A stretch of 64,000 nucleotides of DNA from Tachypleus tridentatus (taxonomy: Eukaryota > Arthropoda > Merostomata > Xiphosura > Limulidae). The stretch lies in assembly GCF_004210375.1 (NCBI RefSeq), contig NC_134831.1:43186035-43250034 (forward strand), written 5' to 3'. Of the stretch, positions 22,773 through 35,990 are shown piece after piece (positions within the stretch are counted from its first letter, which is position 1; each line of letters begins with the position of its first letter). The position numbers and the translations under genes were made by a program. The notes beneath the pieces were generated by a model, which had not been told where the DNA came from, ran no database searches, and saw only the letters and a program-made list of their open reading frames with translations.

Positions 22773-22971
22773 CTATAATACTAAAGTTTTTTTTTAAGTA
22801 ATAACCAAAGAATTAAGACCAAATAAGCAAAACACGTTTTACAGTTGTAGTTGTATTGTGTGATGAGGAAAATGCTCTTTAACATAGATGTGACATAACT
22901 ATGGATAACTATTTTCTTAATTTCGTTAAAACTATAAAGTACTTGTTTTATTCGTATAGAAAATTAGCAAA

Positions 22972-25900
22972 ATGGAGGTTCGACCCTTGGAGCCAGAAAC
23001 GAGCTGAATTTTCTATGCATTTATCTGTACATGTTCATTGTATTACTTTGGAGGCAAACTAAGTTGTATTATTTTACGTCGCTGGTGAATTATTATTGGT
23101 TCTTGTATTTTTTTGGTAAGATGTATGTTTGTATTTATATGTAGTAATAATAAAAGCTAATAAAACAATGACAACTGGTCTATTTAATTTACAGATGTAA
23201 ATAGTTATAATATACAATCACAATACACCTGTAATTAACAAAAGTCAGTAACGTTTGTATTAATATAGAGACGTCGTTTGAATTTTATTTGAAAGAAAAC
23301 ACATTTTTACTGAAATAGAGAGTTTATTATAAGCTATACGCTCTTCTCTATTCAGATTATGTACATTGTGTGAAAGAAAATTCTACTTTTATTTTGATAT
23401 GGTTTTGTTTACAGTTCATTTGAAGATCCTTCTATCTTTTAGTTCTTCTTTGTAGTTTAGTCGTATTCAAATGATTACTCACGTTTTGTTAAGTGCAGAT
23501 TCAATTTCAATATGCACATATTATTAAATTAACACGATTTATTAATTCATTAAAATAATTAATAGCACTGATATTATGCTATATTGCTAGTATAGGACAT
23601 GCATTATTTGTTAACTGAAATTCGGATTATCTATACATTTTGTATCCAAACTGAATGAACGTTTTCTCTCCAATTTCTTATTTTCTCGAAATTTATGAAA
23701 TTCAGTGAATATTGAGTTTACTTATTGTGGAGTTACAAAAGTTATTTACTGATAGAAGTGAGAATTATTCTTGTTGTTGTTGTTTTATTAAATTTCTCGA
23801 TCAATTATTACGTTCATAAGTTAATCCTACATTCGTTTCAGACCTTATGTTGAAAATGTAAAGTATTTGAAAATAGGCTTGAAAATTAATGTGGGTGTAG
23901 TAAACGTTAATTTAATAAACATATAACTTGTTATCATTACATAAATTGAAATTAGCATTATCTCTCAAAGAGTACTAATAAACCGACTTAATAACAAAAC
24001 ACGTTACTATAGTGGATTGCTAATCATATAATATTTGTTCAACTCTTAAGATGAAAACACGATGCAAGACAGGAAATCTATTGAGAGTATAGAAATTAAC
24101 AACATAGAATGAAGTATTGTAAGAAAAAACATAAATGAAATACCTGTTTGTAGTGATGAAAATTTTACCACAAAAAGAAAAAGAAAGATGACGATGGTAT
24201 ATATGAATATGAAATATGATATGTACTGTAGAGATAAAGGAATAGAAAGAAATCTAAAATAATGATACTGATATGGTGGATGAAATATCAAAGTGATAAA
24301 ATGGAGTAGGAGTGATGGTAATCATTTTTTAGATCTTAAAGACAGCTCTACGTATAATGTATATTTTTTGTTAATGTGAATGTCATGTGTGGGTAATTAT
24401 CGTAGTTCTCATACTAGCGTATTTATTCAAGTTAAATAAGAAAACATTTTGTCTGTTAGTTTTGGGATAGCATTAACGTACTAGAGTATACAACAGGGCC
24501 TCGTAACAACCATAACAACTTATGGAGTGATTGATAGTTTTGGACTTGTCTGTTGTTATGGCTACCCAGTGGTCACTGTTGTCGAGGTGAGCACTGTTGT
24601 TTCGAAAATATCTCAATTAAAAATATTTAAAAAAACAGATAACTTCTCATTCCATTTGATGAAAAAAATTATTTAAATATTTTATATCTATTGATATAAA
24701 GCACCATATATATAAGTATATACATCTGTATTTCCATGTTAACGAATACAGGTAACCTACAATAGTAATACACGATAAGTAAAGTCTTCGATTTTTTTTT
24801 AATTCTTGAATTCACCATACTTGTATAAATTATTATGAGAAGGGTATAGGTAATTATTCTGCTGGAAATCTAAACTCTGTATGTGTAACGCCCCATCACG
24901 AATGGGTTGAAAGGAGGCCATGATGGGGATGCCGTGAAAATTTATAACAGTATAAATGTAATCTTAGAAATTAATAAATAAGGAATTATTTTTTTCAATT
25001 TTTTTATTATGCATTTTATTTATTACTTTAAGTACATAGACTAACAACAATATTAAGTTATAATTTTGTTGCTAAGCAACATGTTTAAAAAAAAAATTTT
25101 GAAGTTACCAACTTGCTTTTTCTAGATATTAGTTGTCAATTTAATTGACGTTTACCTCTCACTGGCAGAACACTATGTCTGCGGACTTACAAGCTGAAAA
25201 GAGGTTTCGATACCCTTTATTGGCTGAGTACAAATAGCCAATTGTGTATTTACTGAAGTTTGACTGCTTTCAGTGCTTGTTCTCTGCCTTTACGCTAGTG
25301 AAACTTGATTTCGCAAAAAACATATTTTTCAAGTTTGATATGAGAATTGATGTTAGAAAATACAACGGGGTGGCGATATTGGTCATTTTCCTAACATATT
25401 TTGTCGTGCGGTGTGCTCGTCTACTTGGAACTATCACTTTTGTGTAGACGAGGTTTCGCTTTCTTTTTTTATCCACTTCTAAATAATCCTGTAAATCTAT
25501 AATAAAATGGATGTATCTGTTGATGCAAATACATCTCGTATATATCGTTGCCATTAATAATCAGATAATACATAGTTCATACAATACTTTTCTAAACGTT
25601 TCAAAACTTATCTCATTATATAACATTTAACTTCATTATTTCAAACGATACGCCACAAAATAAATTAAAAATTTTCACAGTTGTTTTCGAAGAATAAAGG
25701 CTTCGGGACACGGATAGTTGCATCAGGGTTAGCTGTAACTTTTATCTTTATGAATAGTGTGCAGACATTCTTTGTGAACCCTAATAATCTCCAACCACCT
25801 TGTGATTACAAATTTCTGTAAACTTTTGTGACACTTCTACATATAAAACACAGACTACTAGTTTCAGTTTTCTTGTACTTTTTCATCAAAATCCTTGCTT

Positions 25901-28148
25901 ATTTTTATTTTAACTGTAATTTTGTTCACACTACAAGTCACAAATATTTCGAACATTTTGGAAGAAAATTATAAGGATTGTAAAATCGTGCAATAATGTA
26001 ACATTTACTTATATGACACTGAAAAAAATTTACTGCGCGATGTGCAATCCCCAATTCAGAGAATTTATGAAATTTAGAAATATTAAATGTTAGTTGGTTC
26101 AAAAAGGTGAATGACATTTTAGATACCAGGCTGGAGCAAGGTATTCGAAGACAAAAATATTGTATCACCTCAGGAATTGAAGCTATAATTTAAACATGAG
26201 TTTTATTTATTAGTTTTGTGTTTTTATTTTATTGTTTGTAGTTAAACATAAAACTACACCTTGGATTATCTGTATTGTTGAAATCTGATTTCTAACCATA
26301 TAAATAAGTCCGTTTTAAGTGGAGTGATGCTGTTCAATCTCATCACTGTAGTATTAAATTAATTCTTACGTCAGTTTTGGTTTTTAATTAACAAGTAAAC
26401 GTTCAACATTCTTTCAGATATTTTTAGAAAGATGAAATTATAGAAAGTGTTCCTGCTTTGTTTCTGGTAACGGCAAGTTTTACTGGTGGCATTCTACTGA
26501 TTGGGTTACTCATGTATAAAGAATTACCACAAGATTTAAAACAGGTGATAGCAGTCTGAATGAAATAGTTTATTAAAAAAAAATTTCGACTGCAAAGTAA
26601 ATCTTATTCATTTGATATGAAAAAGTTAGACTTATTTACTAGTGGCAGTTTTCGTTAAGCGAGCTGGGAATCTTTTAATTCTGAATTGTAAGGTTTGTGC
26701 GGACGTATGTTAAATTCAAACCAAATTATGAAAATAATTCATTTGAAACCAAATATATTGAATCTCTGGAGATATATCCTCTTAACGCTCTAAAATGTTC
26801 ATTTCAAATTCTGCTCGTGTTTCATGTTGATCACATAATTCATACAAATCTAGATGATTTATAAACATGAGTCGTTTGTAAGATAAGTAACTTTTCATTA
26901 AACCCAAACTTTGCTTATTTGAATCACGTTTTCAAACGTTTCATTATTCTTAGCAATACTATTTGAAAATAAGCGTAAGCATTTTACAGATTATTAATAA
27001 GTACCATTTCTCTACGTGTTCGAGATATGTTTGTTTATTTTAATAGTATCTATTTTCTTCTTCCTTCTTCAGGAGTTAACAATATTCTGTAAAAAATATA
27101 CTGTTACTGCGTATTTCTGAAGAAAGTTTGGCATGTGAGAACCGAAGCTATGACGACAGGTGTTTATAGTAATATATAGAAACATTGGTGGAATTAAATA
27201 TTCATCTAAAGAGGCTCAGCCAAGGTTTAATATTAACGAATTGTAATGTTTTTTTTTTAAAAAAACAGTCTCTAGTGAAATGATGGTTTAATCACCTTGT
27301 GAAAAAAATGAGAAAAGTTGGCCCTTCTATTTTCTATTATATTGTATTGTCAGTTTCGAAACATACAGAACAACTGTATTCATATTTCTAATCCAGGAAG
27401 AAACGGTATCCAGTGAACTAACATATATATGCAAAACGTCAAAAATTTCTTCAAAAACTCTGGACAGTCGAACAACAAAAAATAATGATAAAACTCTCTA
27501 GATGATTGGAAGATACTCCAGCCAAGATGAGTGTTTGTTTTTTATCATTCATTTTCTTGGGAAAAAAGTAAACAAATTTCTGATTCACAACACAAATTAA
27601 CTACCATGTTTTTTTTGTAATTAAAAACTGTCGCAATCTGAGACACTGAAGAGCAAGAAAATCATTTATATTATTTGAAACCCATCTGGTCTAATAGGTT
27701 CCGCTATTAAGCGAAATGCATCATGTGTAATCGATGTATTATTACACACTCGTCTTTTTGGATCAAGCATAAGGGAGCATAAAGGTGTTGTTAAAAAATT
27801 AGATAAAGCGTAGCAGTGTTTTCTTGTGAACAACGCAATAATCAAAATTAATTTCATTTACCTAATTATGGTATTAGCGCTATCACCACATAAGCATTTT
27901 TGTTGTGAGACTGATACAGTTTGATGTACATTAAAAACGTAATATAAATTAATGAACCAATATTGCGTGATCGGGTAATGATAAATAATTTATAATTTTA
28001 TTCCCATAAGACTGTTTGTTTGTTTTTTCGTTTTATAGGGATACTTGTGACAATATTTTTCTATGATACACAACGCACACAACCAATAATATCAAGAAAT
28101 TTTGACAGGAACAGCGAGGGAACTATTTATGGGTCTTTTGAACATTAG
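22972..28148 (+). pseudogene. MFS transporter pseudogene, copy 2 (internally deleted)
   Basis: This is the shortest copy. Recognised exons: exon 1 22972-23115 (the middle, encoding most of TM1 and the first loop, is deleted), exon 2 24460-24586 (127 nt, with an in-frame TAG after ALTY), exon 3 25681 to about 25808 (3' end and splice donor deleted), exon 4 26418-26544 (in-frame TAG at its fourth codon), exon 5 27396 to about 27525 (truncated), and exon 9 28039-28148. Exons 6, 7 and 8 are missing: the exon 5 remnant runs straight into sequence that lies downstream of exon 8 in the other copies. Exon 9 is well preserved, with the C-terminal tail RTQPIISRNFDRN and the terminal SFEH-stop. The family assignment rests on homology to copies 1 and 3. 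Confidence 0.85.
25150..25250 (+). repeat. SINE family B in intron 2, unit 2 (truncated)
   Basis: Counterpart of 8597-8720 with head CACTGGCAGAACACTATGTC. It is cut off after GGCTGAGTACAAATAGCCAA. Confidence 0.65.
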
Positions 28149-29815
28149 AAATGACTTTATTAATACTTGTTAATCTGCAGATGTTTTTAAAAATGTTACA
28201 TCAACACAGCCTTCACTTCATGTTTAATCATTATATAATAAAATATCGTAATGTTTCTTCATCTGTAGTTGCTTTGATAAGAATTTTTTTCACCCATCTC
28301 AAAGTATAGTAACACAGAGATATTCATTAGCTGTCTTATGAAAACAAATTGATAAAGTAAAATGCTATATGTTAGTGGCTCATTGAATAATTGACATATG
28401 CTATTACGTCTTTGTATAGTAGAATAATGTATACTGGAGTACAGATGTATTAGTTTGGTTAATCAGGGCTTGTGTTTACTGAGGTGATTACGATTTGATG
28501 TGTCCCTGAGATGAAACATTGAAAAATAAAATAATTTTCTCTGGATGCCAGCTGTTTCTCTTTACTAACTATCTAGATGTATTATCATTATATATCATAT
28601 ACAAACATTGCTACGAATGTATTGAAAGCTAATGTTCCAAAAGTGTTTATTTCACTGTATTTGTAACATGTCTTTTCGAGAAAATTGTAGAAAATCCTGG
28701 TTTGTCAGAACTTGATAAACTCTAAATCAAAAGATACCATTCATTATAAACTTGCTGATGTTTAAACTTGTTTTTTTATTTCTTTTGTGATTATTATCTC
28801 AAAGGAAACGACTTTTGTTTTACGATATCATCGAAAACAAAATACAATTCGAGTATTCTGTGGGTTGAAAATATTTAAGTGAATTTTTTCTATTCTTTAC
28901 ACAAATAGTTGAACACAGTGTTATATAAATTATTATATCTAACATATGAGTTATGTATTTTGAGGAATCTTTAGTTAATACTTAAGAGTTAATTTTAATT
29001 AAGTGAATTAGACCCCAAAGCTCGATACAACAATATATGTATATTTTCAAATGTTATTTACTCACACATATTTCTATATTAATTTAGGTATTTCAGAATC
29101 ATTTAGAAGAAAAGCTACTAACTTACTTTTCTGTAGTCTTTGCAAATCATGTTGTTTAAATTATTAGCTGTTTATCCAAAATATAATAAATTCAGTACTG
29201 TTACTCATTTGAATAGATGCATGTAATTGTATTCTTTATTAGTGAGGGTTCCTAAAAATTAAAGTCTAGGCTACTTGGAGCGGGAGAGTATAATATATGT
29301 AAAGTTATTTGAAATGCCTTTTATTCATACAGTTTACGAAGGAATTTCAGAAGTAAGAAAAACTGGTATAACTGGTTTATATCAACAGTCTCTATCTTAT
29401 ATTCGCTTGAAATGATTACTTAATATCATAAACAATAATGTTGCAAATCTTTCTTATTATTCATAATACTAACTGAAGTTAAACATTGTGATGTATTTTA
29501 ATCGTCATTTCTTAATGGTCAGTATCAGTGCCATATTTTCGTGATTTTAAATAATAAAACATTATTTGTACAACAAAAACCTACAGGTACTAGTCCAATA
29601 ATTATTCAGTTAAATTTCCTGAGTGTTTTGAGTTTAACAAAATATTAATTCTGGTTAGTGACATGAAACAAAATACATACACCAGTGTAAAAGTGGTCTT
29701 AGTAAACTAGTTCAGTAAAAGTTTGTACAAAAATGTCAAATTTAGAAACGATAATGTTCATTATAACTTTAATTATATTTGCATAACTTACATTGTAGTT
29801 AGTTAAATATATTAA
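28149..29815. other. Intergenic, unit 2; no gene recognised
   Basis: AT-rich sequence after MFS copy 2. The first 650 bases match 48467-49118 in unit 3; the rest has no counterpart elsewhere in the window. Confidence 0.5.
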
Positions 29816-29819
29816 ATGA

Positions 29820-29930
29820 GCCCCCCAGTTACACAAAGGTATGTATGCGGATTCACATCGCTAAGATTCATTTTTGAATACGCGTGGTAGGCAGAGAACA
29901 GGTTGCCTACTGTGCATGTTTGCACTTGTG
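29820..29930 (+). repeat. tRNA-derived SINE family B (diverged), abutting a SINE A
   Basis: Head AGCCCCCCAGTTACACAAAG and GGTATGTATGCGGATTCAC, like the head at 61451. The copy is diverged and is followed directly by a family A SINE. Confidence 0.65.
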
Positions 29931-30211
29931 GCTTGGAATGGCCATGTGGGTTAAGGCGTTCGACTTATAATCTGAGAGTTGCGGGTTCGAATCCCCGTCG
30001 CATTAGAAATGATCGTCCTTTTAGGCGTGGGGGCGTTATAATGTGACGGTCACTCCCATTATTCGTTGGTAAAAGAGTATCCCAAGAATTGGCGGTGGGT
30101 GGTGATGATTAGTTGTCTTCCCTCCAGTCTTACACTGCTAAATTATGGACGGCTAGAACAAATTGTCCTCTGTAAATTTGCGTGAATTCCAAAACCAAAC
30201 AAACAAACAAA
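29931..30211 (+). repeat. tRNA-derived SINE family A, unit 2 intergenic
   Basis: Head GCTTGGAATGGCCATGTGG, perfect B-box-like GGGTTCGAATCC, body GGCGGTGGGTGGTGATGATT, and tail CAAACAAACAAACAAA. No clear target duplication was found. Confidence 0.88.
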
Positions 30212-30420
30212 AGAAAATCTTAATTTAAAACAAACCAAACTATTAAATGATTTTTATTTTTATTTTATTTGTCGAAATTCTAAACATTACATAATTTTAC
30301 ACATTGTTAATAATGGGATGCCTTTGCTCCAAACAATGCAATTAACCCCATAGTGGCATTAGTGGCTTGTACCTGATGATGGGTTTAATTATGTCTATAT
30401 ATATTTATCTCCATAGAAAA

Positions 30421-30545
30421 TAAAATGTTTACTTGTTTAAGAGGAAAGCCATAAGGGGATCTTTGCTGTCTACACTGCAGGGAATCGAATACAGGATTTT
30501 AGTAATGGAAGTCGGTAAACTTGGCGCTCTCCTTAAGAGGACCAA
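30421..30545 (-). repeat. Third tRNA-related SINE-like repeat
   Basis: Contains the reversed B-box-like GGGAATCGAATACAGG and an end (GGAAAGCCATAAGGGGATC) similar to the one at 38556-38670. Boundaries are approximate. Confidence 0.45.
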
Positions 30546-32045
30546 CCATTAATGTGACTTTTCATCTAATACGGCGCCAGGAATTCTGTTATAGGGTTCA
30601 AAACGTCTTCATCTCTGAATATCACAGGTATTGTGTGGTTGATATATTATTATTTCCTCTTATCTACTTTCATTGATAAGTTACTATTGATGTTGACATT
30701 ATTGTATTATATATGTTAAGGACAATTAATCGTATTTTGTAACTATTGGAATAAAATGTTTGGATTAAACTATCTCTTCTCTCCAATTCGTAACAGAGAC
30801 TGTAAATTAAGTGTCCTGCCTGTTATATCAGTGTATTAAGTTCACAAACATTTTATTCTTTAGATAAATTAATGTTATGCAACGTATATCTATTATCTTA
30901 TCATCGTATTCGAATTTTTAGAAACTTACTAGTTGTTAGGTAGATCTAGCACGCCTGGAAAGATCGACAGTATAAAAATTCTGCTGGTGTTTGAAAACAG
31001 CCTGGTATTTCATACATTTTAATTTTAGCTTCCTACTATCGCTTGTTACCAGCGCTGACAGACTCACAGTAAATTGTACGTCGTGGAGTCTTTTATATGT
31101 CGAAAGAATCTTTTTAGGTGAAAGCCTTGATATTATTTTGTCTTATCTATCTTTTTTAACATGTTTGAATCACCAAGGATGTATATCGTGTCAGTCCCAT
31201 GTTGATCGTTTGCTAATATGAATGACTTCAATCGTCACGTCTCCGGATATCTTTACTGTTTCCAATGGTACTGTGGCTTCCAGAAGAGAAATGACAAATA
31301 CCAAACCTGTGGTAAAAAAAAGATTTGTTAATTGAAGATTATTCAATGTGACTCTTTGGTACAATCTTTTATGTTCCAATAGGGTTGTATGGCAGACACT
31401 TATCAGTAAAGTAAAACTGACACTCTTAACATTTCAAGTTGTCGAGGTGTGAAAGAAATCTTAAGTTACTTAGGCTATATTTTTTATGGAGAGTCAATAG
31501 TAGAGTACATATCTTGGCAGCGACTTTCATGTACAGAAAGATTTAATTGTTTACTTAAACCAGTTAGGTACATGTTACTACAAAGTACCCAATCTCAGTG
31601 AACTGGGAAGACATTACTAGATTGAAGGGAAGAAACAACCATCGAAACCCAAGTACTGGCAAGATAAAAACTTGTAGACATGTTCTGTTTAGAGCAGACA
31701 TGTTGTATTCGGTATTAATATTTATATACTGTGGTAGGAAAAATGAAAGTAATGATATTTGGAATTGAACTTCAGTGACGTAGTATTTGTATTCGCTCTT
31801 CACTCCAATAATCTAATTAGATTCCCATCAGTGATAATTTAATTTAAATTAAATGTGTTAGAATTTTTATATGTGAATATGGAAATTTTAATGTTTTATT
31901 TCAACAAGTTCCAAGATGTTTGTTAACCACAGAATAAAACAATATAATTATCACACCTGATGAAAGAACAATTTTTTTTACCATAAACCTACAAGCCAGA
32001 ATTCTAAATTAAACGTTTTGTTCTTCAAAGGAAAGATATCAGATA
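30546..32045. other. Intergenic, unit 2; homologous to unit 1
   Basis: 30539-31850 matches 14317-15320 and 16610-16670 in unit 1 and is absent from unit 3. No gene was recognised. Confidence 0.5.
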
Positions 32046-32049
32046 ATAT

Positions 32050-32200
32050 TTCTTTGTTGTTGTTTTTAATTTCGCGCCTAGCTACATGAGAGTTATTTGT
32101 GCTAGACTTTCCTAATTTAGAAGTGTAAGACTAGAGGGAAGACAGCTAAACATTACCACCGACAAACAAATAGTTTAATTGATCGACACTTTATAACTAC
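32050..32200 (-). repeat. SINE family A fragment, unit 2
   Basis: Reversed tail TTTAATTTCGCGCCTAGCTAC and body TAATTTAGAAGTGTAAGACTAGAGGGAAG. The tRNA head is missing. Confidence 0.7.
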
Positions 32201-32229
32201 CCAGGTATAATGAGGATATGAAAGGTATT

Positions 32230-34100
32230 CTAGGCTTTGGAGGTAATTGCGGAAGTAAGAACAACATTGCGGTGGAGATACACTGGCTATCACTCTACAT
32301 TATATAGTGGTGGACCAGTTGGAACTTTGTATTTATAACTGAGGGTAGGCTTTAATTTTTTAGAAGAAAATGTATTACTTTTTACAGATTGTTAAATAAT
32401 TTTAGAATTCTGCAAGTCACTGAATACTTTATGTCTAAAATTAATTATCAAATATGAAGGTTTGATTTTTGGTTTCTGTTTTTCGAAAATTCATAAACCA
32501 TTGACTTTGAAGATATATTTTATAATATGTATAAGTACGTGTTTTGCATTATCATGTTCAAAATAAAAAAAACAAACAAACTTATTACAGTCACAAATGT
32601 TCTTATTTTGGAAAGGTTATTTTGATAAATCTTTTTAAATATTAATTAAAGTACACTAGTACTGTTATAAAATGTATTATCCAAATTACTACAATATTCT
32701 GGGTAAATCAACCTATTTTAATTTATTATTTCCTTTATCTCTAGTTTTTTTTTACTTTTATGAAAAAATTATCTATCAAGAAAAATAAACAATACAATAA
32801 TCATTACTGAAATTGAAATAAGTAGAGTTATTAAAATGTTGGTTCAATTCATAAGGATGTAATGTTTTCAGTTTCGAAATGCAGAAGTTCCCTTGTTGAA
32901 GTCTGTTGGTGTCTTCATTAACAATTTCTTACACACTTAACTTAACAAAGGTAAAAATAGTGAATTCAAAAATTATATAGAATTCATTAAATTATTTTAA
33001 ACTTGAGATTTATGCAAAATATTTGAATTTGACCACCTATACAGACACGCACAAAACTTGTTAATATGCTGTGGGGCAACCTTTATCTCAAGACATAAAT
33101 ATTTGTAGAGTAGTGGAGATAATAACAGCAGAACAAAGGGAAACGTGAAAAATTTAAATTACAAGTGCAAATAATAAATTTAATAAAATTATAAAATCAG
33201 TTGAAAGAGCTACTGTATACTGACACTGATTTTTCCCGTGCTATTAAGCTTTAGATACTTTTCGGGTTATGGAAATTATTAAAAGTCATAGTTGAAAGCA
33301 AAGGAGAATATGTTATATGTTAATAACACAACAACTGACATCTCAGGTGCTGACGAGGAATCTCGTTCAACACTAATAACAGTTATTACGTTTAAAGGTT
33401 TCTGATGTATTAAGCAGTCAGTGAAATTATTTTTTTTATTTGTATCATCAAAGTAAAAAAAATAAACAAGAGTATGTTAATATTAAAAATATAGTGGAAA
33501 GAAAACACAATGTATTAAATACATTAAACGAAATTTGTATAAATCAAACCAACTTTGAAAAAGAAACAAAAACGAAAGAGATAGATAAAACCCAGTCATG
33601 GCATATCCTGATGTATTCCAGTGTTTTGTGTTTTCAAGTACTCTATGTGTATTAATTTTTTTCTTTTAGCGAATAAACAATTCAACGATTTTCAGATATT
33701 TCGCTGTAATGTTTTATCCAAGAAAAATAGTTGTTATTCTGTAGTTTCTTAAAATATCTACAGTTGGCAGTTGTGCTTTATTGGTCACCAAGAATATAGT
33801 GTTATTAAGCTCAAACAGACACAATTTATATGAATATTTGATTTTGAGGATTATAAGCCTGCAGATTTCTAAGCACGGCGAAAGAGTATTAATCATTTAT
33901 CTATGGTTTAAAATAATTCTTAGCACACACTCGTATATTTAGAACGGCAGCCTTGTTTTCGCCATATCTGTGATTCTTCTTAGAAATCTTATAGTCAGAA
34001 AGAAAAATAAATTGCAAAATACATATACCTTCCAAAAAGCAACGGTTTGTCTGTGGGCCTAAGACGCTTAAAATCAAATTTTGATATTCGTGGTTGCAGT
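32230..34100. other. Intergenic, unit 2; homologous to unit 3
   Basis: Matches 49118-50720 in unit 3 and is absent from unit 1. Open frames at 33440-33655 (plus) and 33714-33896 (minus) are broken in unit 3, so they are unlikely to be genes. Confidence 0.5.
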
Positions 34101-34156
34101 GCTGAATTAAAGTGGAGTTCTGGTAAAATTTTGGAATAATGATAGGTTTGTTTGTC

Positions 34157-34333
34157 GGCCCGCATGGTCAAGCGTGTTAAGGCGTGCGACTCGTAACCCC
34201 ACTATTCGTTGGTAAAAGAGAAGCCCAAGAGCTGGCGGTGGGTGGTGATGACCAGCTGCCTTCTCTCCAGTCTTACACTGCTAAATTAGGGCCGGCTAGC
34301 ACAGATAACCCTCGAGTAGTTTTGCGCGAAATT
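34157..34333 (+). repeat. SINE family A with internal deletion, unit 2
   Basis: Head GGCCCGCATGGTCAAGCGTG jumps after GCGACTCGTAA straight to the body (CCCACTATTCGTTGGTAAAAG), losing about 115 bp including the B box. It ends at GTTTTGCGCGAAATT. It lies within about 20 bp of the site hit independently by the SINE at 16724 in unit 1. Confidence 0.8.
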
Positions 34334-34636
34334 ATTCGTATTTGTGTTCGATAACAGATGAATTTCAGTTCGAATTGTTCGAAAACAATCAACATGAGTT
34401 TGTTCAACAGGAAAGAGGAGCACGAGACTATATAATTTTGTTACCTACATTTAGTCTAAAATTTTTGCGAATTTAATAAATAACTGTTGGTTGTATAATA
34501 TTAAACTCCGATCGGATAAAATAACCTACATTTAGGTCAAAAATAAAAAGTCATTTCGGCCAAAAATAAATAGAGTATTATTATTTGTTTGTTTTTTGAA
34601 ATTTTTTGTTTTTTTGAAATGCTGCTATTCTTCTCG

Positions 34637-34700
34637 ATTCACGAACCACAATTTCTTTACTTGGGTGACCTATGCATTATTCCTGATTATTACTGATGAT
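34637..34700 (+). other. Degenerate exon-like segment, unit 2
   Basis: This is the counterpart of 17030-17101. It begins IHEPQFLYLG but soon drifts out of frame and stops early. It follows a SINE insertion and other rearranged sequence (34157-34620). Confidence 0.25.
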
Positions 34701-34934
34701 AATCTACTTCATTTTTAAGATATCACGAATGTTTGAACAAAGTTACAAATGAAAGAAATCAAATGCCAAATCAAATACTCTATAGAGTATCAAACAATCT
34801 TATAATTTGTTTTTATCACTACTAGAAAACTTTTCAACATTATATGTTTGTTTTTTAGTAGAATATATTTGTGTATTACTATGAGTATAAAACATAATGT
34901 GGCTCTTTTTATTTTTATATTTCGTACTTTGTTA

Positions 34935-35160
34935 AAGACGTGACCGAGCATAAACAGGTATCTGATTATATACTTAATCACAGATGTACCTATACTATTT
35001 TCATTTTAGTGTCGAACGTCCCCGACGTCGACCAACTACTTTTCAACATGTCAAGTCTATCAGTCAGACTACCCCTCGTCCAGTAGCTTTTCTTATTGAT
35101 GTATGCCAATTATCTCTTCTGCAAGCAGCAATACTTTATTATTGCTAACAAGAAAGACAT
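34935..35160 (+). repeat. Degenerate retroelement-ORF-like sequence, unit 2 (short)
   Basis: Homologous to the start of 17335-17830. Just after 35160 it jumps to the sequence that in unit 0 lies near 2340, so the middle is deleted here. Confidence 0.35.
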
Positions 35161-35744
35161 GGACTTTTTGACCAACGCCGACATCACTCTTCAGCAGCGG
35201 TAGGCCGTCGACGATTACCTGGTAGACTGGAGGGGTAATGGCATGACAGGTCCTGGCATCTAAAACAGTATGATAGCGGAGAGAAAAGATTTGTGTTTTG
35301 TGACTACAAATAAATAACAAATGCAGTTGGACTTCTGATAGTGCGGCGGGTTTGGACATTAGTAAACCGCGTTCGAATCCATGCGACAACAAATATAATT
35401 TTTATGCTTTAAGCTATTAGTATCTAATAAGAGTGACATACAATCTTTAATTTTTTTAGTGCAGTGAGGGAAAATGCAACTTACACGTTGTCATTTCCCT
35501 CAGGACAGTAGTTAAATATAATAAACGGTATGGACTGCTTTCAACAGTTCCCATAAATACAAATAAATTCCGTTATATCGAAAAAAAAATTGTCTTGTTC
35601 TCAGTTCTTTTGATAACAACTTTATAAGTTTCTTTCACGTTTTATGATTATCTTTAAATAATAGGGTGAAATTGAACACAAACTGTTTTACCTCTACAGT
35701 CAAACTAGCTTAATTTTGAAACTAAATGTTTTCATGTATCCTCC

Positions 35745-35990
35745 CAGTGGGGAAGCAGAAAGATAACGCACATATAATGTCGAATGCTCTCCCTTTCACT
35801 ATGGAGGCGTTATAAAGTCAATAATCTAAGAGTTGGCGGTAGGTGGTGACGACTAACTGATTTCCCTCTCGTTTTACATTGCTAAATTAAGGAAGGCTAG
35901 TGCAGAGATCCTTCGTGTTGCTTTTGCGCGAAATTCAAAAGAAACAAGATGCTTGATGTGTTTTGGGATGGTAGTAACCAGCCGTCGGTA
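35745..35990 (+). repeat. Old composite tRNA-SINE, unit 2
   Basis: Counterpart of 2877-3120, with the same order of family B head and diverged family A body. Confidence 0.65.

Larger units (their letters stand above)
6066..22971 (+). repeat. Tandem segmental duplication, unit 1 (~16.9 kb)
   Basis: The unit is defined from the MFS exon 1 start to the next exon 1 start. It contains the nine MFS exons (to 14109), intergenic sequence, a short conserved exon-like segment (17030-17101), a degenerate retroelement-like stretch, an extra PLE fragment (18138-18974), a SINE, and the ancestral PLE (19993-20941). Almost every stretch has a recognisable counterpart about 17 kb downstream. Unlike unit 2, it lacks the segments equivalent to about 28355-30535 and 31850-34090. 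I compared units by eye and did not measure percent identity. Confidence 0.85.

Noticed and set aside
33440-33655. 71-codon Lys/Asn-rich open frame
   Set aside because: AT-rich composition explains it. The homologous stretch in unit 3 (about 50060-50270) has stops.
35093-35392. Minus-strand 99-codon open frame similar to 52099-52392
   Set aside because: The two are similar because the DNA is duplicated. The counterpart in unit 0 (2220-2520) is not open and no family is recognised.
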